64,000 nucleotides of DNA from Negativicutes bacterium (lineage in GTDB: Bacteria; Bacillota_C; Negativicutes; Sporomusales_B; JARLHX01), in the NCBI GenBank assembly GCA_031292015.1, contig JARLHY010000072.1:1-64000 (forward strand), given 5' to 3'. A program made the translations under genes and the position numbers. Positions within the stretch are counted from its first letter, which is position 1; each line of letters opens with the position of its first letter. Below are positions 1-8,957 of the stretch, piece after piece. The notes under the pieces are model-generated. The model was not told where the DNA came from, ran no database searches, and saw only the letters and a list, made by a program, of their open reading frames with translations.

Positions 1-627
1 GGACGGCGCTCGTTGGCCCAGCTCACCCTTTATGACTATGTGATCGGTCTGATTATCGGCAACATCGGAGCCTCGTTCGCTGTCGGCCGGTCGACATCCA
101 TCGCCGAGGGGCTGGTGAGTCTCACCGCCGCCACCGCCTGGGTTCTGGGGGTCAACTTTTTTACCCAGCGAAATCTTGCGGCCAGAAAGTTCGTCGACTC
201 CGAGCCAATCATCGTGGTTTACAAAGGCCGGATTCTGGAAGAGAACCTGCGGAAAAAATATTACAATGTCAATGACCTGCTGGAGGAACTCCGTCATCAG
301 GGGATTTTCGATCCCCGCGACGTGGAGGCGGCGGTCATCGAAACCGACGGCGAGATCAGCGTCCTGGAAAGGAACGGCGCCGACAAGCCGGAGGGCAGTC
401 AAGTCAGGACTGCGGATTTTGATGCCGACAACAGCAAGTTGATCGGGCGGGAACTGATTATTGACGGCAAGGTGATCGAAAAGACGCTGGCTGAAAGCGG
501 AATATCCCGCGAAGGACTTGACGAGAGGCTGACGGCTTACGGCGTACGGGTCGAGGACGTCGTTGTCGCCATGATCACCCCTGAGGGGAAGCTGTATATC
601 GACCAAAAACAGGATGCAATACACTAG
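1..627 (+). CDS. DUF421 (YetF/YdfR-type) membrane protein, 5' end outside window
   Basis: The reading frame is open from base 1 (GRRSLAQLTLYDYVIG), so the true start lies upstream; a TTG at 13 is only the first in-window candidate. The visible part has two hydrophobic segments (YDYVIGLIIGNIGASFAVG and the following LVSLTAATAWVLGVNFF), then a soluble C-terminal region containing KGRILEENLRKKYYNVNDLLEELRHQG, which is typical of the DUF421/YetF family. These proteins have a few N-terminal membrane helices and a cytosolic domain; their biochemical role is poorly known. It ends with TAG 93 nt before a PIG-L deacetylase. Confidence 0.85.
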   Translation, partial: GRRSLAQLTLYDYVIGLIIGNIGASFAVGRSTSIAEGLVSLTAATAWVLGVNFFTQRNLAARKFVDSEPIIVVYKGRILEENLRKKYYNVNDLLEELRHQGIFDPRDVEAAVIETDGEISVLERNGADKPEGSQVRTADFDADNSKLIGRELIIDGKVIEKTLAESGISREGLDERLTAYGVRVEDVVVAMITPEGKLYIDQKQDAIH

Positions 628-720
628 AAAACGACCAATGCCTATTTTGACTGTCAAGGTGGAATTGTTATTAAATGGCGGAAGGTCAGCAGCCGGCTGC
701 TGGGTATCCTGGGAACGGGT

Positions 721-2115
721 TTGCTGCTGTATTTGATCTATACCAGCGTTCTTTACTATCAGGAAAAACCGTCGGAGAGCGATCTGACGGCGGTTTTGCC
801 GCGAATCGCCAAAGACGACCGGGTCTTAATCTTCGCACCCCATTGCGACGATGAGACGATAAGCAGCAGCGGCGTGCTGACGGACGCCGTCCGGGCGGGC
901 AGCCAGGTGTTGGTGGTCTTCATGACCAACGGCGACGGGTTTACCTTTGCGGCCGAAGAGCAGTTCAAGCGCCTGTTTCTGACCAGCGAAGACTATATAC
1001 GGTCAGGGTACAGCCGTCAGGCGGAAGCGCTGACGGCTCTGGAGTCGCTGGGGCTGTCGCCGCAGCAGGTGATTTTTCTCGGGTATCCCGACCGGGGTCT
1101 GGAAACACTGTGGGCCAGGCAGTGGCGGACAGAGGACCCTTTTGTTTCGCATTACACCCGGTCGAGCCACTCGCCTTACGCCTACAGTTACGAGCCAAAC
1201 GCCCCCTACGCCGGCGAAAATGTATTGAAAAATGTCGAAGAGATCCTCGTTCGGTTCAGACCGACGACAGTGCTGCTGCCGCATCCGCATGACGAGCATC
1301 ATGACCATGCCGCCACCTATGCTTTCGTCACCGCGGCGCTCTGCAAGCTGGACCTGGGCCGGGTGCTACCCCGACCGCACCTCTACTATTACCTGGTGCA
1401 CCGCGGCGATTTCCCGATACCGCACGGCTATCTGCCTGACAACTCCCTGCTGCCGCCAAGGCCCCTGCAGTCTCTGAATAAGGTCAAATGGCACGCTTAT
1501 CCGCTGGATAAGGAAACCGAGACAGAAAAATACCGGGCTACCCTGAAATACACCAGCCAGATCAAAGTCCCGATTATGTCCAAACTGCTGCTGAGTTTGG
1601 TGCGAACCAATGAACTGTTCGCCGAGATACCTGCAGTGAGGGTGGGTACGGCGCCAGACGGCGCCGACCTGAGGGAGGCGCGGGCCTGGGGCGGCGATGA
1701 ACTGATGCTGTATCTCAATCCACGGGCCGTGCATCCTGTGGGGGTGGTGGAAAACAGCCGGCGAGTCAGAACCATCTACGGCTGCGTTCAAGACACTGAT
1801 ATCTGGCTGCGGCTGGATATCCCGCTGCTTTCCGACAGCCGCTGGACCTACACCCTGACGTATACCGGGTTCACGGCAGCAGACGGGCGGTGGGTCCGCG
1901 AGGCCAGAACCTTCGCTTTTAACCCGCAGGAGCCGGAGGCAGGCCGGGACGGCGTCATTTTTAGCCAGGACAGCGCGATCATCAAGATAGCGCAGCAAAA
2001 ACCACCGGATTTTTTCTATATCCGGATAGTCGCCAAGGACTGGTGGGGCTTCTCGCCGGATGAAACGGCCTGGTATCTGGGGCTGATACCGCGGCAGGAC
2101 AGCAGCCGCGATTAA
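721..2115 (+). CDS. PIG-L/LmbE family deacetylase with N-terminal membrane anchor
   Basis: Residues 38-46 contain the zinc-binding AP-H-C-DDE motif and residues near 187-197 carry PHPHDEHHDH, the second metal-binding cluster; both mark the PIG-L/LmbE N-deacetylase family acting on GlcNAc-type substrates. The N-terminus is hydrophobic (LLLYLIYTSVLYY), suggesting an anchored, outward-facing enzyme. Start is uncertain: TTG at 721 lacks a good ribosome site. The frame stays open upstream to an ATT at 670 preceded by AAGGTGG, which would add a charged segment before the helix. About 200 residues follow the catalytic domain and are not recognised. The substrate cannot be read from the neighbours. 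Confidence 0.8.
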   Translation: MLLYLIYTSVLYYQEKPSESDLTAVLPRIAKDDRVLIFAPHCDDETISSSGVLTDAVRAGSQVLVVFMTNGDGFTFAAEEQFKRLFLTSEDYIRSGYSRQAEALTALESLGLSPQQVIFLGYPDRGLETLWARQWRTEDPFVSHYTRSSHSPYAYSYEPNAPYAGENVLKNVEEILVRFRPTTVLLPHPHDEHHDHAATYAFVTAALCKLDLGRVLPRPHLYYYLVHRGDFPIPHGYLPDNSLLPPRPLQSLNKVKWHAYPLDKETETEKYRATLKYTSQIKVPIMSKLLLSLVRTNELFAEIPAVRVGTAPDGADLREARAWGGDELMLYLNPRAVHPVGVVENSRRVRTIYGCVQDTDIWLRLDIPLLSDSRWTYTLTYTGFTAADGRWVREARTFAFNPQEPEAGRDGVIFSQDSAIIKIAQQKPPDFFYIRIVAKDWWGFSPDETAWYLGLIPRQDSSRD

Positions 2116-2140
2116 AAGTCGATCCTTGATGCAGCTGCAA

Positions 2141-2782
2141 CTAACGCTGCAGATATTTTTCGAACCATTCGGCGGCGAGGCGGGCGGCGTTTTCCAGCGT
2201 TCCCGGCTCAGGGAACAGATGGGTGGCCCCTGGAACGACAGCCAGTTCCTTGACGTTTTTCAGCTGGGCTAAGGCGGCCTGATTCAGGTCGATCACCCCG
2301 AAATCATGGCCGCCCACAATCAGGAGAACCGGTGCCTGGACCAGAGCCAGGTCGGTTCCCGCCAGGTCGGGCCTGCCGCCGCGCGATACCACCGCCTGGA
2401 TTGAGTTTCCCATGGCGGCAGCGGCCTGCAAGGCGGCGGCGGCTCCGGTGCTGGCCCCGAAGTAGCCTGTGGGCAGGCTGCGGGTCAACGGGTAGCGCTG
2501 CATCCATTCGGTGGCGGTCAGCAGCCGCCGGGTCAGCAGGGTGATGTCAAAGCGGGTTTCGTAATTGCGCTCCTCGTCCGGAGTCAGCAGGTCCATCAGC
2601 AAGGTGGCCATTTTTTTTTGATTGAGGACCTGCGCGACATAGTTGTTACGAGGGCTGTGGCGGCTGCTGCCGCTGCCGTGGGCGAACAGAACCAGGCCGG
2701 CGGAGTCGGCGGGCAGGGTGAGGGCTCCCTCGAGGGTGGCCACACCTGCCGGGATGCGGAGCAATTCTGCCGTAAAGTTCAT
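2141..2782 (-). CDS. Dienelactone hydrolase-like alpha/beta hydrolase
   Basis: 213 residues with a complete alpha/beta-hydrolase triad: nucleophile Ser111 in GYFGASTG, Asp160 in VGGHDFG and His188 in GATHLF. The oxyanion strand LVLFAHGSGSSRHSPRN is near residue 30. Short soluble proteins of this type are usually annotated as dienelactone hydrolase or phosphoribosyl-transferase-associated hydrolases; the substrate is unknown. ATG is preceded by AGGAGG (2791-2796 on the reverse strand), so the start is firm. It converges with the PIG-L gene, 25 nt between stops. Confidence 0.8.
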   Translation of the reverse strand: MNFTAELLRIPAGVATLEGALTLPADSAGLVLFAHGSGSSRHSPRNNYVAQVLNQKKMATLLMDLLTPDEERNYETRFDITLLTRRLLTATEWMQRYPLTRSLPTGYFGASTGAAAALQAAAAMGNSIQAVVSRGGRPDLAGTDLALVQAPVLLIVGGHDFGVIDLNQAALAQLKNVKELAVVPGATHLFPEPGTLENAARLAAEWFEKYLQR

Positions 2783-3097
2783 AAACCATCCTCCTATAAC
2801 GTTGGTATAGGCCAGCCGGAAGTTCAGACCGGCATTTTTGTTGCCGGGAGGCGGTGCTGAGATGCCATAAAATCTTCACTATTACTATGTGACAAATTCA
2901 AATCGTTATCCTCGCTGCAGCCGCGGGCTGAAAAGACTTCCGCTGCAGTCTCCGGACGGTGAAGCGGCAGTATTGCGCCTTGATCAATCGGATATTTTGA
3001 AATAAACTATCGGAACTATCGATTAAAGCTATTGATAATTTTATGGTAGAATATTTCCAGGAAGAAGAAAACCAGGTTCAGCAAAGGGGGACGAGAA
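2783..3097. promoter_or_regulatory. Divergent intergenic region (315 bp)
   Basis: No gene is visible. The right half becomes A/T-rich and contains three spaced CTATCG/CTATCG/CTATTG hexamers (about 3007-3036), followed by TAGAAT (about 3046) as a possible -10 for the Fe-S protein gene. The hexamers could be an operator; this is only a visual suggestion. Confidence 0.3.
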
Positions 3098-3784
3098 ATG
3101 ATGATCAGCAGCGCCGCCGGGATTAAGTCCCGGGCCAAGGAACTGGGGGCCGAATTATGCGGCATAACGCCAGCGGAACGTTTTGCCGATGCGCCGCGGG
3201 GGGTTCATCCCGCCGATGTGGTGAAGGACTGTCAAAGCGTGATTGTCGTGGCAGCGCCGTTTCCGCTGAGCTCACTGGCGGCTTCGTCGCAGGCGGCCTA
3301 CAGTTTCGTGCGGAACAGGCTTGCTGACAAGATGGATTCGATCAGCTTCCAGCTGGCAGCAGAACTGGAAGACCTGGGCGGCTGCGCGGTGCCGATTCCG
3401 TCCACTGATCCTTATGACTACTGGGATGATGCCAGGCGCCACGGCCAGGGGATCATTTCGCTGAAACACGCCGCGGTGCTGGCCGGTTTGGGACAGATGG
3501 GGAAAAACACCCTACTGGTCAACGATAAACTTGGCAATATGCTGTGGCTGGGGGCTGTCCTCAGCGACATGCGATTCGATCCCGACCCGGTGGCCGGGTA
3601 TCAGACCTGTCCGCCGGAATGTCGGATTTGTCTGGATGCCTGCCCGGCCCAAGCTCTGGACGGCACCACCATCGTGCAGGCCAGATGCCGACCGGTCATG
3701 GGAAAATACACCGAAGGCGGCGGCTTCGTTTACGCCTGCAATATGTGCCGCAGGGTCTGCCCGTCCTACCGGGGGCTAAGGTAA
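3098..3784 (+). CDS. QueG-like double [4Fe-4S] cluster protein (epoxyqueuosine reductase family, short form)
   Basis: 228 residues. The C-terminal part carries C171-C175-C178-C182 (CPPECRICLDACP), C197, and C214-C217-C221 (CNMCRRVCP), enough for two [4Fe-4S] clusters as in the ferredoxin-like domain of QueG. The preceding region (HAAVLAGLGQMGKNTLL) is the conserved QueG-family signature. True QueG is about 300-380 residues and binds cobalamin; this protein is shorter, so it is better called a QueG-related Fe-S oxidoreductase of unknown substrate. ATG follows GGGGGACGAGAA. An ATG one codon later is an equal start. Confidence 0.75.
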   Translation: MMISSAAGIKSRAKELGAELCGITPAERFADAPRGVHPADVVKDCQSVIVVAAPFPLSSLAASSQAAYSFVRNRLADKMDSISFQLAAELEDLGGCAVPIPSTDPYDYWDDARRHGQGIISLKHAAVLAGLGQMGKNTLLVNDKLGNMLWLGAVLSDMRFDPDPVAGYQTCPPECRICLDACPAQALDGTTIVQARCRPVMGKYTEGGGFVYACNMCRRVCPSYRGLR

Positions 3785-3889
3785 AGCAGGAAGATATGGA
3801 ATAAGGGGGAAGATTAATCAGACGGCACCCGTACCTGAAAACCAGAGCACGGAGATAAAACACAGCAGCATATGCGTGGGAGGTAAATC

Positions 3890-4705
3890 GTGCTGAAAAA
3901 TAGCATCATCAGCGTCATCGTCTGTCTGACGATCGGAGCAGCGGTTTCCTTTGTCCTGAGTGCCTGCGGAATGGCCGGGCAGGACAGCAGCAAAGGCACG
4001 GTGACAACTGTCGCCAGCCAGAGCGGCAGCAAAACCGCCGATCAGAAAGAAACGTTCGTCGAGAAGAGAGACAGCTTCTCTTATCATGGCGAAGAATTAC
4101 ACTATCTGCTTATTCTTCCTGGCGGCTATTCGCTCACCGCTGATAAGTGGCCGATGATTCTCTTTCTCCACGGGGGCTCTGGCCGCGGAAGGAACCTGGA
4201 TATGGTCAAAAGCTACGGTCCACCATGGCTCGCGGAAGAACAGTCAGACTTTCCTTTTGTCGTTCTGGCTCCCCAATGCCCGGAGCAGGAATATTGGACG
4301 ACGAAAGCTGATTTGTTGGCGGCGCTGCTTGACGATATTTCGCAAAAATATCGCATTGACCGGCAGCGGGTGTATCTGACCGGGACCAGCATGGGCGGCA
4401 ACGGCACCTGGGAGTTGGCCAGCCGGCACCCGGAATACTTTGCAGCAGCAGCTCCGATGGCCGCTAATCCGACGCTGCCCGGCGTTTGGCCCGAACGGCT
4501 GGTTACTTTGCCGATATGGGCGTTTCATGGTGATCAGGACGATGTTTGTCCCCTGAAAAGTGATGAAGCGATGATTGAAGCCCTGCGGGCCCGGGGAGCC
4601 ACTCCCCGGTTCACGGTGCTGTCAGGCGAGGGACATTATATCGGCGGCGTATACAAAAACCGGGAACTTTACGACTGGTTCCTTGCACATACTCGCAGGC
4701 CCTGA
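3890..4705 (+). CDS. Lipoprotein alpha/beta hydrolase (esterase/depolymerase type)
   Basis: GTG start with GGGAGG 9 nt upstream. An N-terminal helix ends in the lipobox LSAC (Cys26), so the product is predicted to be lipid-anchored after Lgt/Lsp processing. The catalytic domain has the oxyanion strand ILFLHGGSGRGRN, nucleophile Ser167 in GTSMGGNG, an Asp in GDQDD near 215 and a His in EGHYIGG near 249. This matches feruloyl-esterase/PHB-depolymerase-like or phospholipase/carboxylesterase families, 271 residues. Substrate unknown. It is followed 33 nt later by a DUF2284 gene. Confidence 0.8.
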   Translation: MLKNSIISVIVCLTIGAAVSFVLSACGMAGQDSSKGTVTTVASQSGSKTADQKETFVEKRDSFSYHGEELHYLLILPGGYSLTADKWPMILFLHGGSGRGRNLDMVKSYGPPWLAEEQSDFPFVVLAPQCPEQEYWTTKADLLAALLDDISQKYRIDRQRVYLTGTSMGGNGTWELASRHPEYFAAAAPMAANPTLPGVWPERLVTLPIWAFHGDQDDVCPLKSDEAMIEALRARGATPRFTVLSGEGHYIGGVYKNRELYDWFLAHTRRP

Positions 4706-4738
4706 TGACAAGGCAGAAATAGTTGAGGAGGGAAAACA

Positions 4739-5278
4739 ATGGCTGACCGAAAAGCTCTGGAAACCATCTTCCGACAACACGGTTTCGACGATTTTCGCTG
4801 GATGGACCCCAAAGACATGGTTGTGGCCCACTGGGTCCGGATGAAATGCGCGTTCGGCTGCGGGAACTACGGCAAGAACGCCTGTTGTCCGCCCAACACC
4901 CCGGCGGTGGAGGCGTGCCGGACTTTCTTCCAGGAATACACCAAGGGAGTGATCTTTCATTTTGCCCATGCCGTGGAAAAACCGGAAGACAGGCACCTGT
5001 GGTCCAAGGGGATCAATCTGAAGCTTTCCGGCCTGGAGCGGGAGGTTTTTCTAGCCGGGTACAACAAAGCCTTTCTGCTGTTCATGGACGAATGCGCCAT
5101 CTGCGGGGAATGCGGCAAGGACCGCAGCCGCTGTGTGAATCCCAGGATTGCCCGCCCCAGCCCGGAAGGGATGGCGGTGGATGTGTTCAGCACTGTCAGG
5201 GAACACGGCTACCCAATCGATGTGCTGACCGACTATCAGGCAACAATGAACCGTTATGCCTTTTTGCTTGTGGAATAA
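4739..5278 (+). CDS. DUF2284 cysteine-rich metal-binding protein
   Basis: 179 residues with an N-terminal Cys group (KCAFGCGNYGKNACCPPNTP) and a second group (DECAICGECGKDRSRCVNP), the pattern of DUF2284 predicted metal-binding proteins common in anaerobes; an Fe-S cluster is likely but the role is unknown. ATG is preceded by GAGGAGGG. A long overlapping frame at 4846-5850 is a GC-rich shadow of this gene and the next one. Confidence 0.8.
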   Translation: MADRKALETIFRQHGFDDFRWMDPKDMVVAHWVRMKCAFGCGNYGKNACCPPNTPAVEACRTFFQEYTKGVIFHFAHAVEKPEDRHLWSKGINLKLSGLEREVFLAGYNKAFLLFMDECAICGECGKDRSRCVNPRIARPSPEGMAVDVFSTVREHGYPIDVLTDYQATMNRYAFLLVE

Positions 5279-5362
5279 CGGGCGGAAGGGCTTTCGTATG
5301 TTACCGGCTGCCGGCGCATAAACATAGACCATCGACGACTTCCTTGAGGGGGGCAGCGGCCG

Positions 5363-5782
5363 ATGGTCTTATTTTATGCCTTTTTGGCGACGATCTGCTG
5401 GGGGCTGGCTCCGCTGTTTGGCAAAATGGGCCTGAACGGGGTCAATCCGGCGGCGGCCCTTTCGCTGCGGACCCTTATCGCCGCAACCTTTGTCTCAAGC
5501 TGGGTGATTGGGACCCGCGGCTACAGCGAGATGATCCAGATTCCGCTTCTTTTATGGGTATTTATTGCGATCGAAGCCTTGCTGGCGACGCTACTGGGGG
5601 ATCTGGCCTATTTTATCGCCCTAAAATACGGCAATATCAATGTGGTCACCTTGATCCTGTCATGTGCGCCGCTGGTTACGATGCTGGCGAATTATCTGTT
5701 TCTCGGCGACGCCGCCACCTGGCGGCAGCTGTTCGGGGCCCTGTTTATAACCCTCGGCTTGCTGCTGGTATGCCTGGAATGA
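5363..5782 (+). CDS. Small EamA/DMT-family transporter (single EamA unit)
   Basis: 139 residues with four to five hydrophobic helices, beginning LFYAFLATICWGLAPLFGKMGLNGVNP and ending FGALFITLGLLLVCLE, the two ends of one EamA repeat. Full-length DMT carriers have two such repeats (about 300 residues), so this one would act as a dimer. ATG at 5363 follows a GGGGGG run. Substrate unknown. It converges with the MATE gene, 21 nt between stops. Confidence 0.8.
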   Translation: MVLFYAFLATICWGLAPLFGKMGLNGVNPAAALSLRTLIAATFVSSWVIGTRGYSEMIQIPLLLWVFIAIEALLATLLGDLAYFIALKYGNINVVTLILSCAPLVTMLANYLFLGDAATWRQLFGALFITLGLLLVCLE

Positions 5783-5803
5783 GCCAGGCTGTTTCAGAAT
5801 TCT

Positions 5804-7144
5804 TTACCCCGGCCAGGACGGCCGGGGGTTGTTCCAGGAGCAGCGGGTGAAGCGCAGGGCCAGGATAGCGGCCCGGACGAAATGGTCGCCGGCGGTGATG
5901 AGCCAGGCGACGGCTATGCTGCTGCCCTGGTCGGTGATAAAAAGATAGGTCAGCGGGATGCGGACAAGCCACATGCCTACCATGGTGCTGTACGCCGGCC
6001 AGCGGGTGTCGCCGCCGCCGCGCAGGGCGTTGCCCAGAATCAGGGTTGTCGCCATACCGGGCTGTTCGAGGATGGCCAGCTTGATGCAGACAGCGGACCA
6101 GGCAATTACATCAGGGTCAGCGGTGAACAGGCGATTCAGCGGTTCAGAGACCAGGGACAGTACCGCGCAGACAACGGTCATCGCCACGATGGTCAGTGCG
6201 GCAGTAAAGCGGGTGAATTGTTCGGCGACCCGGGGCAGATTTCTACCGAGGCTCTGGCCGACCGCCGTCAGGACGGCGGCCGAGAAACCGATGCCGATGA
6301 TCAGCGGGATGCCTTCCAACTGCTGGGCGATCTGATTGCCGGCAAACTGTTTGACGCCTACGTTGACCAGCTCAAAGGAATACAGGGTGAACCCCAGCTG
6401 CAGGGCGACCTGCTCCCAGGCCACCGGCAGGCTGATCCGGAGAATCCGGGCGACGATGGTGGGGTTGATAAGGTAAAGATGGTGGGGCCGCAGCCTGAGA
6501 TGCCTGTGACAGCAAAGGATGACCAGGGCGGAAGCGGCGCTGGCCAGCGAGCCCAGTCCCGCTCCCCAGACTGCCCCGAAGACGGCGGGGCCGGTAAAGT
6601 GGGCTCCGATCAGAACAAGGGTGGCGACAAGCGTAACAGTGTTATTAACGGCGCTGATGACAAATGCCAGCCGGGTTTCGCCCATGCCCCGCAGAACGCT
6701 CTTGCCCAGCCAGGCCATGAGCATCGGCGGTGCAAAAAGAATCAGCGGACCCAGCAATTCCCCGGCTAGCAGGGCGACGCCCCGGTCGGTGTCGAGAACC
6801 AAGGGCAAATAGCCTGCCGCTTTGGTGCCGGCGATGGCGAGGACGGCGCCGGCCACCAGCCCCAGGGCCAGGGTGTGGCCGGTGATCTGCCGCAGCAGGC
6901 CCAGGTTGCCTGCGCCGAGCTCACGGGCGGCCAGAACGGCTGCTCCGGTGCCGATCACCCCGATAATGGCCAGGGCCGAAGACTGGACAAGCCCGGCCAG
7001 GGTGAAGGCAGTCAGTTCATCAGGCCCCAGACGGCCGATGACGGCGGTGACGACCGCGCCTAACAACAGGGAATAGGTTTCTTCGGCGAATACCGGTCCG
7101 GCAAGATTCAGGGAAGCATAGAACAGCCCACGTTTTGCCGCCAT
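5804..7144 (-). CDS. MATE family multidrug/Na+ efflux protein
   Basis: 446 residues with about 12 hydrophobic helices and MATE landmarks such as LMAWLGKSVLRGMGETR and LGNALRGGGDTRWP, the repeated G(x)GDTR motifs at equivalent points of the two halves. It exports cationic drugs or metabolites using an ion gradient. I place the start at ATG 7144 (MAAKRGLFYASLNLAG) because GGAGG lies 7 nt upstream; the frame is open 22 codons further but without a ribosome site. Confidence 0.88.
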   Translation of the reverse strand: MAAKRGLFYASLNLAGPVFAEETYSLLLGAVVTAVIGRLGPDELTAFTLAGLVQSSALAIIGVIGTGAAVLAARELGAGNLGLLRQITGHTLALGLVAGAVLAIAGTKAAGYLPLVLDTDRGVALLAGELLGPLILFAPPMLMAWLGKSVLRGMGETRLAFVISAVNNTVTLVATLVLIGAHFTGPAVFGAVWGAGLGSLASAASALVILCCHRHLRLRPHHLYLINPTIVARILRISLPVAWEQVALQLGFTLYSFELVNVGVKQFAGNQIAQQLEGIPLIIGIGFSAAVLTAVGQSLGRNLPRVAEQFTRFTAALTIVAMTVVCAVLSLVSEPLNRLFTADPDVIAWSAVCIKLAILEQPGMATTLILGNALRGGGDTRWPAYSTMVGMWLVRIPLTYLFITDQGSSIAVAWLITAGDHFVRAAILALRFTRCSWNNPRPSWPG

Positions 7145-7161
7145 AGTATACCTCCGCTGCT

Positions 7162-7181
7162 CCGGCCTTCGGCCGGTTTTT
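7162..7181 (+). terminator. Hairpin with T-run in the MATE/decarboxylase divergent region
   Basis: CCGGCC-TTC-GGCCGG (7162-7176) followed by TTTTT. On the + strand it reads as a terminator that would stop antisense transcription running from MATE toward the decarboxylase. On the - strand it forms a hairpin just upstream of the MATE ribosome site. Confidence 0.5.
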
Positions 7182-7258
7182 CCCGTCCTTGGGATTTTCA
7201 GCCGTACCAAGTCGCGGCTTCGGGCATAGAATAGATTGAAATCCGATTAGACGGGAGA

Positions 7259-8722
7259 ATGATAATGTTGCGAACGGAGGAGACACCGATCATCGCCGCC
7301 CTGGAGAAGTACATCAACGCCAGGACGGTGCGGTTTCATATGCCCGGCCACAAGGGAGGCCGGATTTTGCAGCAGAATGTTCGCCGCCTGTTAGGGCGGA
7401 GGGTTTTTCGGGCCGATGTCACCAATATTCCGGATATGGACGACCTGCATCAGCCCCACGGCGCGATAGAGGCCGCCCAGCGGCTGGCGGCGAAGGTCTT
7501 CGGCGCCGAAAGTACTTATTTTCTGGTGAACGGCAGTTCCTGCGGGCTTCAGGCGCTGGTCCTGGCGGCCTGCAACCCGGGTGACAAGATCTTGGTGCCC
7601 CGCAACATTCACCGGTCGATTCTCGGGGGAATTATTCTCAGCGGTGCGACCCCGGTTTTTTTTGTTCCGGAATACGACCGGGAATACGGTATTCCCCTCG
7701 GAACCGCACCGGAAACAATCCGGGATCGGCTGGACCGCCAGCCGGACATCAAAGCGGTCATGGTGGTCAATCCGACTTATCACGGCGTGATAAGCGATAT
7801 AGCTGCCGTGGCGGCGGTGGTGCATGAGCGGGGAATACCGCTGCTGGTCGATGAAGCCCATGGTCCGCATCTCGGTTTTCACGAGCGGCTGCCGGCCAAT
7901 TCACTACACTGCGGCGCCGATGCGGTGGTGCACGGCACCCATAAAATCCTGGCCGCGCTGACCCAGGGGTCGATGCTGCACATACAAGGAAATTTGGTGG
8001 ACAGGCAAAAACTGGAGACTGCCCTCAGGATGCTGCAGAGCACCAGCACTTCCTATCTGCTGTTGTCTTCCCTCGACGCAGCCCGGGCTCAGTTTGAAAG
8101 CACCGGCAGGCAGCTTATCGACAAGGCGGTGGTGCTGGCTGATTACGCCAGGAAAAGGCTGAGCGAAGTCGAAGGGGTATCAACCCTCAGTGCCGACCGT
8201 CCCGGGATTTTCCGGCTGGATCCGATGAAGGTAACCATCCTGGTGCGCAAGCTGGGGGTGCCGGGATTCTGGCTGGAGGAACGCCTGAAACAGGGATATA
8301 ATATCCAGGTGGAAATGTCGGAGCTATACAGTCTGCTGCTGATGATCTCATTCGCCAATACCCGCAGTGATATCGACCGCTTTGCAGCGGCCCTGGCCGC
8401 CTCTGCCACCGCCCTGCGGGCCGGTCCGACCGCGGCTATGGCTGAAATAAGCGAGAAGCTGCTTTTTTTGCCGTTGCCGGAGATGATTCTGCCGCCACGG
8501 GAGGCCTTTTTTTCCCCGACGATCAGCGTTCCGCTGGAGGACTCCCACGGCAGGGTGAGCGCCGAGGTAATCGCCTGCTATCCGCCCGGAATACCGGTCA
8601 TCTGTCCGGGCGAGAAAATATCGGCGGAGACGGTGGCGTACCTGGCGGCCCTGCGTGAACTGGGAGCCCATTTTCAGGGGTGCTACGACCCCAGCCTGCA
8701 GTTTGTCAGTGTAATTGCCTGA
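7259..8722 (+). CDS. Orn/Lys/Arg decarboxylase (PLP-dependent, short clostridial type)
   Basis: 487 residues. VRFHMPGHKGG near the N-terminus and HGTHKILAALTQG with the PLP-binding Lys near residue 229 mark the fold-type I arginine/lysine/ornithine decarboxylase family; LLVDEAHGPHLGFH holds the cofactor Asp. It removes CO2 from a basic amino acid to give agmatine, cadaverine or putrescine, for polyamine supply (Negativicutes use cadaverine/putrescine in their peptidoglycan). The exact amino acid cannot be fixed by eye. Two ATGs lie 6 nt apart (7259, 7265). Confidence 0.88.
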   Translation: MIMLRTEETPIIAALEKYINARTVRFHMPGHKGGRILQQNVRRLLGRRVFRADVTNIPDMDDLHQPHGAIEAAQRLAAKVFGAESTYFLVNGSSCGLQALVLAACNPGDKILVPRNIHRSILGGIILSGATPVFFVPEYDREYGIPLGTAPETIRDRLDRQPDIKAVMVVNPTYHGVISDIAAVAAVVHERGIPLLVDEAHGPHLGFHERLPANSLHCGADAVVHGTHKILAALTQGSMLHIQGNLVDRQKLETALRMLQSTSTSYLLLSSLDAARAQFESTGRQLIDKAVVLADYARKRLSEVEGVSTLSADRPGIFRLDPMKVTILVRKLGVPGFWLEERLKQGYNIQVEMSELYSLLLMISFANTRSDIDRFAAALAASATALRAGPTAAMAEISEKLLFLPLPEMILPPREAFFSPTISVPLEDSHGRVSAEVIACYPPGIPVICPGEKISAETVAYLAALRELGAHFQGCYDPSLQFVSVIA

Positions 8723-8797
8723 GCGGTGCAGGGAGGTCCGGGTCAAGACAATATATGCGTCGCCGGGACAATTTTTCCGTAAAAATGAAAAAGAGAG

Positions 8798-8824
8798 GCC
8801 GCAGTTACCAGGCTGCGGCTTTTG
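8798..8824 (+). terminator. Terminator after decarboxylase
   Basis: Stem GCCGCAG (8798-8804) / CTGCGGC (8813-8819), loop TTACCAGG, then TTTTGC. Confidence 0.7.
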
Positions 8825-8957
8825 CATTTTTTGCGGCTCTCCCTGGAAGAATCGCCGGCGAAGATCCGGGCCAAGGAAGGCAAGCTATAAGCTGGCGGGA
8901 TATCTTCCGCTGCAGCGTCATATATTTTGTAGCAAGGATTGCGCGGGAGGGCTGGCG

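Noticed and set aside
4846..5850. 334-codon frame over the DUF2284 and DMT genes
   Set aside because: Runs across two well-supported genes in another frame; Gly/Arg-rich GC shadow.
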